From an uncultured Calothrix sp. (GTDB lineage: Bacteria; Cyanobacteriota; Cyanobacteriia; Cyanobacteriales; Nostocaceae), in assembly GCA_937973965.1 (NCBI GenBank), contig CALJJQ010000096.1, positions 1-34,774 on the forward strand: DNA of 34,774 nt, written 5' to 3'. Positions within the stretch are counted from its first letter, which is position 1. Every line of letters begins with the position of its first letter. The translations under genes were made by a program, and so were the position numbers. The notes under the pieces were generated by a model. That model did no database searches. It saw only the letters and a program-made list of their open reading frames with translations, and was not told where the DNA came from. Shown in pieces: positions 1 to 6,378 of the stretch.

Positions 1-152
1 AGGATAATCGCTGGGTTGAGTACAAAACTAGTGGGTGGTCACTGCATCCAACAAAACGACGCATCACTTTTACTGATAAAAAAGGTATCGGTGAAGTCAA
101 ATTGTTAGGTAAATGGGATATTCACACATACTCAACTAAACATCTCCAATGA
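1..152 (+). pseudogene. Truncated tnpB (IS200/IS605-type) fragment, 3' part
   Basis: An open frame enters from the left edge (codons in phase from base 3) and ends at TGA 150-152. The 49 visible residues include SGWSLHPTKRRITFTDKKG followed by KLLGKWDIHTY. This resembles the region of cyanobacterial TnpB (IS605 OrfB-like RNA-guided nuclease) just before the RuvC part, where a stretch like IKRVRIVRRADGYY normally follows. Here the frame stops instead, and none of the other frames continues the match, so the nuclease domain is absent. It is either a decayed insertion sequence or the end of a truncated copy whose N-terminus lies outside the window. The family assignment is from memory of the family, not from a search. 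Confidence 0.55.
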
Positions 153-453
153 AATGGGATAACCATACTTAAATTGAAGTACTGAGATAGAGACATCTCA
201 AAATCATGATCAAGTTTCCCATTGTTTCAAGATATACTCAGATATTTTCCAGTCAGCAGATTAGTGAATTTTAGTTAATATCGATTCCTTATTTTGAGAA
301 TAAGGGTAATAAAAGTCTTCAAAGTTTCTTCTCAAACACAATTTAAGTAATTGTACGCTTAATTTGAGAGTAGCCCTTGTAAATTAGTAACGTTGCAGAA
401 CAAGCAAACATCTTTAATTATTAATAATAAATCACCAAAATAAGAGGTTTTCA
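153..453. other. Gene-free AT-rich gap
   Basis: No credible reading frame or RNA fold was seen. The last part is the leader of the permease gene and contains its ribosome binding site (AAGAGG, 442-447). The gap may hold decayed sequence from the insertion element to its left. Confidence 0.4.
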
Positions 454-1791
454 GTGGAAAGTTGGCAAGCAACCCTAAGTATTATAACATTCATCGGCGT
501 AATTATCATGATTATGACCGAATGGATTCACTTGACAGTCATCGCTCTTTTAGGAGCTTTAATTTTAGTATTTACCAATGTTTTAACTTTACCTGAAGCC
601 ATTGGATATATAGGCAAAAGTCATGGGACATTGGCTTTATTTTTTGGTGTAATGGTATTAGTGAGAGCGTTTGAGCCAACTAAAATATTTGATTATTTAG
701 GTACGCAAATAGTATTTCTGGCAAAAGGAGAAGGTAAACTTTTATTGTTATGGGTTGTTGCATTAACAACACTTATTTCCTCTGTATTGCCCAATGCAAC
801 CACGGTTATGGTATTGGCACCCTTAATTCCACCCATTGCTCAGGAAATAGGGGTAAACTTTATTCCTTTATTAATTTTAATTGTATTCGTGGCTAATAGT
901 GCTAGTTTGTTCACCCTCGTTGGAGACCCGGTGACATTTATTATTGGTGATGCGGTGAACTTGAGCTTTATCGATTATTTCCAGAGATTAAGTTTAGCAG
1001 GTGCGATCGCAGTATTTGTGATTATCGCTGTGCTACCCATTTTATTTCCGAAAATTTGGCGAATCAAACTGGAGTCACTAGATTATTTACCCCATCCCCA
1101 TATTAATCACCCTCGAATTTTAGGGGTAGGTGGATTAATCATTGCGTTAGTGTTAGTATTTTTTGTAATTGGAGACTCCTTACCAGTTCCCATATCCCCC
1201 GCAACTGTAGCATTATTAGGTGCAGCCTTAGCTTTACTACTTTCCCATCAAAGTAAAATTGATACTGTGCATAACATACTGCGCGACGTTGATTGGAGTA
1301 CACTGATATTTTTTATGAGTATTTTTGTGATGATTGGTGGGTTAGAAAAAACAGGTGTGATTGCGAATTTATCGGTCTTGATTACCACCATTCTTGGCAA
1401 AAATATTCTTTTTGGCTCATTATTCTTAGTCTTCATCACGGGAATCCTATCCAGTTTAATTCCCAATATTCCCCTAGTTGTGGCAATGGTTCCCTTACTT
1501 CAGCAATACGTTGTCAATGTTGGTTTAGCACCGTCCGTAATTTTGCAACCAGATTTTCAAGGACAATACCCTCCCGAAATCCTGCCTTTATTTTATGCCA
1601 TGATGTTTGGTGCAACCTTGGGTGGAAACGGAACTTTAGTTGGTGCGTCATCTAACATTGTTGCTGCGGGAATTGCAGAACAGCACGGACGAAAAATCAG
1701 CTTTAAGACCTTTTTACACTATGGCGTTCCAGTCACAATACTACAACTTCTAGCCGCATCTATTTTCTTGGTTGTGAGATTTTTAATTTAA
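454..1791 (+). CDS. ArsB/NhaD-type (SLC13/P-protein-like) ion permease
   Basis: A 445-residue integral membrane protein with about 11-12 hydrophobic segments, the usual size for the ArsB/NhaD permease group. Two halves carry the family signatures: PNATTV (113-118) with GDPV (157-160) and a following IIGDAVNLSFIDY stretch in the first half, and GATLGGNGTLVGASSN (386-401) with IAEQHGRKISF in the second. The second pattern is typical of the P-protein-like branch, whose substrates in bacteria include Na+/H+ and arsenite, and many members are uncharacterised. The substrate here is unknown. The start is GTG at 454, set by AAGAGG six bases upstream. It stands alone; the next gene is on the other strand, with a candidate small RNA between. 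Confidence 0.82.
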   Translation: MESWQATLSIITFIGVIIMIMTEWIHLTVIALLGALILVFTNVLTLPEAIGYIGKSHGTLALFFGVMVLVRAFEPTKIFDYLGTQIVFLAKGEGKLLLLWVVALTTLISSVLPNATTVMVLAPLIPPIAQEIGVNFIPLLILIVFVANSASLFTLVGDPVTFIIGDAVNLSFIDYFQRLSLAGAIAVFVIIAVLPILFPKIWRIKLESLDYLPHPHINHPRILGVGGLIIALVLVFFVIGDSLPVPISPATVALLGAALALLLSHQSKIDTVHNILRDVDWSTLIFFMSIFVMIGGLEKTGVIANLSVLITTILGKNILFGSLFLVFITGILSSLIPNIPLVVAMVPLLQQYVVNVGLAPSVILQPDFQGQYPPEILPLFYAMMFGATLGGNGTLVGASSNIVAAGIAEQHGRKISFKTFLHYGVPVTILQLLAASIFLVVRFLI

Positions 1792-1812
1792 TTACTTTCA
1801 GAAATTGGGTTT

Positions 1813-1839
1813 TTGAGAATGAATATTGGTTTGGATAAT
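1813..1839 (+). promoter_or_regulatory. Candidate promoter for the small RNA
   Basis: A TTGAGA (-35-like, 1813-1818) and GATAAT (-10-like, 1834-1839) are separated by 15 bases, slightly short. The expected start is about 1846-1848, which is the first base of the hairpin arm of the RNA candidate. That coincidence is the main support. Confidence 0.45.
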
Positions 1840-1846
1840 CTAAGTG

Positions 1847-1923
1847 ACAACCCGACATCTCGGTTGGGAATATTTGTTGCAGCGTCGGGAGGAGAGGAAA
1901 GTCCTCTGATGTCGGGTTTTTGA
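1847..1923 (+). ncRNA. Candidate small RNA, possibly Yfr2-like
   Basis: AACCCGACATC (1849-1859) pairs perfectly with GATGTCGGGTT (1908-1918), and a run of T follows, as in a Rho-independent terminator. Nested just inside the 3' arm is AGAGGA-AAG-TCCTCT (1893-1907). The intervening loop begins TCGGTTGGGAA (1860-1870), which I recall, without being able to check, as close to the conserved single-stranded motif of the cyanobacterial Yfr2 RNAs (about 65-95 nt, abundant). An internal GTCGGG (1884-1889) could pair with CCCGAC of the 5' arm in competition with the terminator arm, giving two exclusive folds. Length (about 77 nt), own promoter and own terminator fit an independent RNA. The alternative is a long-looped terminator of the upstream permease gene. 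Confidence 0.5.
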
Positions 1924-1998
1924 GGATCAATCTTGATTAAATTTAGATAATCTAGCTCAAAACCCGACTCCTCATCTCGAATTCCTATATATTATCTC

Positions 1999-3039
1999 CT
2001 ACATTCTTTGATTAACCGCAACTGGAATACCCTGATGATGGAGGGATTCGCTTAAACTAGCTAACACCTCCACTAGATTTGCTCCAACCCAACCGGAAGA
2101 AATATCCGGAGGGGTGTGGGTATGGATTGATTTTAAAAAGCGATCGCATACTTGTTTTAATGGTTCCTCTGGAGGAAAATCCAGTTGCTCTTGCTGAATA
2201 TTGGTGGGAATAAAGCAATTTTGACGGACTTCCAATTCACCCTGGTATAACATCAACGGGGAGGGGGATAATTCGTCAAATATCAGCGTTCCCTGACTCC
2301 CAACTACCCCTAAACGACGCTGTTTATCGTTATTTAACCAGCATAGGTGAATGCAAGCTTGAAAACCACTGGGATAAAATAAATTAGCCCACACCATGTC
2401 TGCAAGTCCACCAGGATTTCCCTCCCTTTCCTGGGGTTGTAACCAAACTTTACCCGTAGCTTGAACTTGCTGCGGAAATTCACCTAACCATGCATTGAAA
2501 ATGGCAATGTCGTGAATCGCTAAATCCCACATTGCATCAATATCCTGACGCACTGGTCCTAAATGGGTGCGAGTTGCATACCCGTAGCGCAAATCACCCA
2601 ATTTCCCACTCCGTACTACCTCCTCCCCCCGTTCCACTGCTGGATTGAACAAGTAAGTATGGTCAACCATCAAGATTAAATTTTGTTGTTCCGCTAGCTG
2701 ACATAACTCTCGACATTCATCAGGGTCTAAAGTTAACGGTTTTTCCGCCAACACATGATACCCCCACCGCAGTGCATCAGTAATTAAACCATAATGGGTG
2801 ACTGCTGGTGTTGCAATTACTACTGCATCCAGATTTGCTAAATGTTGCAATTCTTGCCATCGCTCAGTTAACAATACATCATCATCTAGATGATACAAAC
2901 GTTTTACACTTGCCAAACGTTCAACCTCCGGATCGACAACTGCAACCACCTGCGTATCTGGATGTTCTCTAAAAATCCGCAACCAGTTGACACCCCAGCG
3001 TCCCACACCAATAATGGCTGTTCTAATTAGTTTTTTCAT
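1999..3039 (-). CDS. Gfo/Idh/MocA-family NAD(P)-dependent oxidoreductase
   Basis: A 346-residue protein with an N-terminal Rossmann fold, where GVGRWG (11-16) binds the dinucleotide and VVDPE (35-39) follows the second strand. EKP (99-101) is the family signature near the nicotinamide, and its lysine is normally catalytic. D172 and H176 in WDLAIHD match the usual second active-site pair. The C-terminal half is the substrate and oligomerisation domain. Members oxidise or reduce sugars, inositols and related hydroxy compounds, so the substrate cannot be read from the sequence. It lies downstream of rnc on the same strand, separated by about 158 bases that contain a palindromic repeat, so co-transcription is uncertain. 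The ribosome binding site is weak. Confidence 0.85.
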   Translation of the reverse strand: MKKLIRTAIIGVGRWGVNWLRIFREHPDTQVVAVVDPEVERLASVKRLYHLDDDVLLTERWQELQHLANLDAVVIATPAVTHYGLITDALRWGYHVLAEKPLTLDPDECRELCQLAEQQNLILMVDHTYLFNPAVERGEEVVRSGKLGDLRYGYATRTHLGPVRQDIDAMWDLAIHDIAIFNAWLGEFPQQVQATGKVWLQPQEREGNPGGLADMVWANLFYPSGFQACIHLCWLNNDKQRRLGVVGSQGTLIFDELSPSPLMLYQGELEVRQNCFIPTNIQQEQLDFPPEEPLKQVCDRFLKSIHTHTPPDISSGWVGANLVEVLASLSESLHHQGIPVAVNQRM

Positions 3040-3076
3040 TTTTATTTTTGATTAATTAATTGTTAAAAATTGTTGA

Positions 3077-3116
3077 GTAGAGAAATAGCAATGCTATGTC
3101 TCATCTTCTGGATATA
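3077..3116. repeat. Dispersed palindromic repeat (copy 1)
   Basis: An imperfect palindrome, GAGAAATAGCA-A-TGCTATGTCTC (3080-3102), has 11-base arms around a central A, followed by CATCTTCTGGATAT. A near copy including the right flank is at 23428-23467. It lies between rnc and the oxidoreductase gene. Confidence 0.7.
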
Positions 3117-3197
3117 CGGCTAGCAAATAATGAAGTGATATTAATCACCCTTGATTATCCATACCCAACAACTAACAATTAAAAGTCGGAAATGGGT

Positions 3198-3917
3198 TCA
3201 GTGATTACTCTGATGATTTAAAGCTAAAAAAGCCACTTTAGCTGCCGCCTGTTCTGCGGCTTTAATCGAACGACCCTTACCTTCCCCTAACTTTTGATCA
3301 TGAAGCCAAACCTCAGCAAAAAAACGTTCATGATTAGTTTGGGGATGCTGAATTTCCACAACCTTGTACTCAGGTAAAACTTTATGCTCGGCTTGTGTCC
3401 ATTCTTGCAGTGCCGCTTTATAATTAAGACGAGCTGGGTCGCGACGAATTTCAGAAGCGAGTTCGCAAAAACGCGGTTCTAACCAGGGACGAATCAAATC
3501 CAAATTATTGGTACTTAAATATAAAGCCCCCAACACCGCTTCAAAAGCATCAGCCAAACGGGAATCCTGTCCTGCACGGTCAGCGATCGCACTTCCAGCC
3601 ACCAACAAATATAATTCCAAACCGTAGGAACGAGCCAATTGGGAAAGAACGCGATCGCTCACCAAAACCGAACGAATCGCCGCAAAATCCCCAACCGAAC
3701 ACTGGGGAAAATGCTCCCATAAAGTCATTGCCGCTACCAAGCGCACCACCGCATCGCCGACAAACTCCAATTGCTCATAATTCTCAACATCCGAAGCAGT
3801 CGGATGGGTTAACGCCCGATCGAGCAAATTCCAGTTAATTCCGACATCCGTAGATAACCCGAACTTTTTGATTAAACTTTCTAATTGCCGTTGACGGCGT
3901 GGGTACGCAAGAGACAT
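3198..3917 (-). CDS. rnc: Ribonuclease III
   Basis: A 239-residue double-strand-specific endoribonuclease acting in rRNA and mRNA processing. The catalytic domain has the signature YEQLEFVGDAV, with the metal-binding E48 and D55, and the second acidic pair D123/E126 in LADAFEAVLGALYL. A double-stranded-RNA-binding domain follows (about 165-235), ending in the typical GKGRSIKAAEQAAAKVAF stretch. All four metal ligands are present, so it should be active. Cyanobacteria often carry more than one RNase III-type protein, and this is a full-length two-domain form. The start ATG has no strong Shine-Dalgarno sequence. The region upstream holds a 60-base tandem repeat. Confidence 0.93.
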   Translation of the reverse strand: MSLAYPRRQRQLESLIKKFGLSTDVGINWNLLDRALTHPTASDVENYEQLEFVGDAVVRLVAAMTLWEHFPQCSVGDFAAIRSVLVSDRVLSQLARSYGLELYLLVAGSAIADRAGQDSRLADAFEAVLGALYLSTNNLDLIRPWLEPRFCELASEIRRDPARLNYKAALQEWTQAEHKVLPEYKVVEIQHPQTNHERFFAEVWLHDQKLGEGKGRSIKAAEQAAAKVAFLALNHQSNH

Positions 3918-4367
3918 TTATTTTGTGTAGATGGCAAATTCAATCAATCCATAAATCAGCAAAAAAAGCAAGTCCCTAGGGATTAATATTTAGTTTAATA
4001 CATCTTTGCGCCATCCTTCCAGGGAAATCTTTAATTTTGATAGGCGAGAAAAGGCACTCAGTAGCACTTTAACGCCTTTATATTCCAGCTTTAATTTTGG
4101 TAGGTGAGAAAAGGCATGTAGTATCACTTTAGCGCCCTATAGTAAAGCCTTTCCGGAGCTAAAGCCACTAAGTAAAAACTCCCCAGAACTTATGTAGTCA
4201 AATACTTGGTTTGTATCGGTATAAATTACTTCTTTGTTTTTTGGCTACTACTCCCCATTCCCGAATATAATTTCACTAAAATTTTGATACATCTTCTCCC
4301 CCTGCTTCCGAAAGCCCCCGTCAGGAATCAACTCCAAAGTCAAACGGTATGACTCTCGAAAAAAAGA
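3918..4367. other. Gene-free stretch between rnc and rnpB
   Basis: It contains the 60-base tandem repeat (4020-4139) and, at 4351-4376, GACTCT...AGAGTC, which can form a hairpin at the 3' end of rnpB. No open frame of note was seen. The rnc promoter should lie near its left end. Confidence 0.5.
4020..4139. repeat. Two tandem copies of a ~60-bp repeat
   Basis: CTTTAATTTTGATAGGCGAG at 4029 and CTTTAATTTTGGTAGGTGAG at 4089 begin copies that continue as GAAAAGGCA...GTAGCACTTTAACGCC and GAAAAGGCA...GTATCACTTTAGCGCC. The period is 60 bases with about 85 % identity. It does not code for anything evident. It sits upstream of rnc and downstream of rnpB. Confidence 0.75.
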
Positions 4368-4785
4368 GAAAGAGTCGGACATAAGCCGGGTTCTGTTTGC
4401 AAGCATCATCCCAAAAAGATACTTGCAGGCAGTAATCTATCTCGAGCGTTTGTCACCAAACGCCTCTAGCGGCTTAATTTACGGAACTGGAAAAAGACCA
4501 ACCATAGTCCCTAGCCTTGCATCCAACCGGGGTTTACCGAGCCAACACCTCTCGATGTTGCTGGTGCGCTCTTACCGCACCTTTGCACCCTTACCAAAAT
4601 AGTGAGTAGTGAGTGGGTTTTGACCTATTCCCTATTCCCTTTTTGGCGGTATTTTTCTGTGGCACTATCCTCACGCTCACGCGCACTAGGCGTTACCTAG
4701 CAAGTTTGGTCTTTCGGATGCCCGGACTTTCCTCAAGTAAGTAACGCGTACCTACTTGTAACTGCCTCGCCTACTCTTTCCCACC
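4368..4785 (-). ncRNA. rnpB: RNase P RNA (bacterial type A)
   Basis: This is the catalytic RNA of RNase P, which matures tRNA 5' ends. On the minus strand the conserved P4 5' segment GAGGAAAGTCCGGGC (plus 4720-4734), the GGTGCGGTAAGAGCGCACC helix (plus about 4563-4582) and the 3' signature ACAGAACCCGGCTTAT (plus 4381-4396) occur in the right order and spacing. A -10-like TACACT (plus 4790-4795) lies just upstream, and the ends given are estimates. The P12 region is extended by heptamer repeats, a trait described for heterocyst-forming cyanobacteria: two TAGTGAG units (4600-4613) face two CTATTCC units (4625-4638). Confidence 0.95.
4600..4638. repeat. STRR heptamers inside rnpB (P12 region)
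   Basis: TAGTGAG is repeated twice (4600-4613) and CTATTCC twice (4625-4638). They lie in the arm between GGTAAGGGTGC and TACCGCC of the RNA (minus strand), i.e. the variable P12 extension. Confidence 0.8.
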
Positions 4786-4889
4786 TTTAAGTGTAATCTA
4801 AATTTTAGTGGGAAGGAAATGTTTGAAAAAATATACCGCAGTCCTAAAGTCCTAAATAGTTTGTGAAATCTTACATGTAGGGTTGCTAA

Positions 4890-4913
4890 CGGTTGACGGT
4901 TGAAGGTTAACGG
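4890..4913. repeat. STRR heptamers (CGGTTGA type)
   Basis: CGGTTGA, CGGTTGA, AGGTTAA and CGG follow each other with period seven in the gap between cadD and rnpB. The rest of that gap (about 4796-5076) shows no gene. Confidence 0.7.
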
Positions 4914-5076
4914 CACGCTATTTTTCACGACTGAAATCGGATTGCGATAGTAATCCTTTTTGATTTTTTTGGCATCAGCCTGGTGAAGTCCTGTCTGTTG
5001 AGGTTAGGCAGTAGGAAATAGGAAGTAGAAACAAACTGTAATTAGCCTTTTTCAATAATCGAGTAGAATTGCGATA

Positions 5077-5790
5077 TTAATCGGGAAATACTAATTTATA
5101 TGTTTCGCTATCGGTCAAAATAAAAATTCCCAAAGCGATTAAAACAAAAGGGATAATTTGGTGACCACGACGGCTTAAAATAGGAGCGATCGCTGGATGT
5201 TGGGCAAGTTGATTAGCAATATAAATCCACATCCCCAACATGACGAAAAAAATACCCAAAGTCATCGCCAATTCAATAAGATTACTACTGGCAAATAGGG
5301 GCACGTAAATGCCGATGTTATCTCCGCCATTGGCAAAGGCAACTGTGGCAATTTTATAGGTTTGGGGTGAAATTATAATCGCAAACAGTGACATCAGGGA
5401 AGGCTCCCCTATCTTGGCTGATGTCTGATTTATGTCATCATCGATAACGGAATTCAATTGCACCGATACTCCCTGAATTTCATTTTCATTGCTTTGATGT
5501 TGGAGATTATTGATGAGTTGTTTAATACCGATAACAATTGGGATAAATCCCAGAATACCAATCCACTTTTTCTCGATAATTAAACCACCAAAAAACCCAG
5601 GTAAACTCGCGATAATTAGGCTGAAAAAGCCGAGGTATTGACCGATAACTATATGTCTACGTTTTAAATGGTAACTGAGACTAGGGTTATTGACTTGCGC
5701 AAAGAAAACCATCAGGATAATAATATCATCGAGGGTCGTGGCAACAAAGGAGGCAATGGCTGCGATCGCAACTTCAGTAAGTTTAAACAT
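5077..5790 (-). CDS. CadD-family cadmium resistance/cation transporter
   Basis: A 237-residue membrane protein with about six hydrophobic segments. The N-terminus has the family hallmark ATTLDDIIILMVFF (17-30), with the paired acidic residues DD inside the first membrane helix. A hydrophilic, acidic linker (about 96-128) separates the two halves, and the second half carries ANGGDNIGIYVPLFA, also typical. CadD proteins belong to the LysE superfamily and export Cd2+ or related cations. In cyanobacteria the actual substrate is generally unproven. No metal-responsive regulator gene is adjacent. The upstream region holds two identical palindromes. Confidence 0.85.
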   Translation of the reverse strand: MFKLTEVAIAAIASFVATTLDDIIILMVFFAQVNNPSLSYHLKRRHIVIGQYLGFFSLIIASLPGFFGGLIIEKKWIGILGFIPIVIGIKQLINNLQHQSNENEIQGVSVQLNSVIDDDINQTSAKIGEPSLMSLFAIIISPQTYKIATVAFANGGDNIGIYVPLFASSNLIELAMTLGIFFVMLGMWIYIANQLAQHPAIAPILSRRGHQIIPFVLIALGIFILTDSETYKLVFPD

Positions 5791-5838
5791 TTTGGTTTGA
5801 GTGTCATCGGATTAGTTTTGATCTCACGTTCTTTTAAG

Positions 5839-5895
5839 AGACGCGATATATCGCGTCTGTACAGGGAGTAGGGAGAGACGCGATATATCGCGTCT
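5839..5895. repeat. Duplicated 20-bp perfect palindrome
   Basis: AGACGCGATATATCGCGTCT occurs at 5839-5858 and again at 5876-5895, each followed by GTAC. The two are separated by a short heptamer-like AGGGAGTAGGGAG. They lie between the divergently transcribed cadD-like and DUF2237 genes. A related copy with one arm mismatch is at 10669-10688. Confidence 0.85.
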
Positions 5896-5938
5896 GTACG
5901 GGTGGTTTTATATTTAATTGCACCTACCTACTCATACC

Positions 5939-5980
5939 CTGTCTCCTGACGACCGTCTCCCCTATCCTGTATCCTGGATA
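5939..5980. repeat. Degenerate STRR directly before the DUF2237 gene
   Basis: Six units with period seven: CTGTCTC, CTGACGA, CCGTCTC, CCCTATC, CTGTATC, CTGGATA. The first 16 bases recur at 7822-7837 (one change) and inverted at 13701-13716. Confidence 0.65.
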
Positions 5981-6003
5981 TTGATTGGATTTGGAGAAAA
6001 GCG

Positions 6004-6375
6004 ATGACAGAAGCGAAAAATGTTTTGGGTCAAAAGCTAGAAATTTGCTGTACCTCCCCGATGACAGGATTTTATCGTAATGGCATGTGTGAAACTGGAG
6101 CGCAGGATTTTGGTTCCCATGTGGTTTGCGCTCAGGTGACACAGGAATTTTTAGAATTTACGAAAGCGAGGGGAAATGATTTGAGTACACCAATGCCGAT
6201 GTACGATTTTCCCGGTTTAAAACCAGGGGATCGGTGGTGTTTGTGTGCTTCTCGCTGGAAAGAAGCGCTGGATGCGGGGGTTGCTCCACCGATTAATTTG
6301 GCTGCGACCCACGAAGCGGCCTTAAAAGTAGTAAGTTTAGAAGTATTGAAAGAGCATAGTGTTGATTTGGCTTAG
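6004..6375 (+). CDS. DUF2237 family protein
   Basis: A 123-residue soluble protein matching the DUF2237 pattern almost throughout: NVLGQKLEICC near the start, TGFYRNGMCETG, D-x-GSHVVCAQ, then GNDLSTPMP, FPGLKPGDRWCLCASRW and ATHEAAL. Conserved cysteines (two in EICC, one each in GMCETG and VVCAQ, and two in WCLCA) hint at metal binding or redox sensitivity, but no function is established for the family. The start is ATG at 6004. The stop TAG (6373-6375) is only three bases before the GTG of the aldehyde dehydrogenase-like gene, so the two should be co-transcribed and probably translationally coupled. That link is the best clue to a role. Confidence 0.9.
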   Translation: MTEAKNVLGQKLEICCTSPMTGFYRNGMCETGAQDFGSHVVCAQVTQEFLEFTKARGNDLSTPMPMYDFPGLKPGDRWCLCASRWKEALDAGVAPPINLAATHEAALKVVSLEVLKEHSVDLA

Positions 6376-6378
6376 GTA

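Noticed and set aside
1293-1655. 120-codon frame overlapping the permease gene
   Set aside because: It is in another frame of a strongly conserved membrane protein gene; composition is aromatic/His-rich, as expected of a shifted frame.
4600-4913. CRISPR-like array of short repeats
   Set aside because: The repeats are contiguous heptamers without spacers; they are STRRs, partly inside rnpB. No CRISPR array was seen elsewhere.
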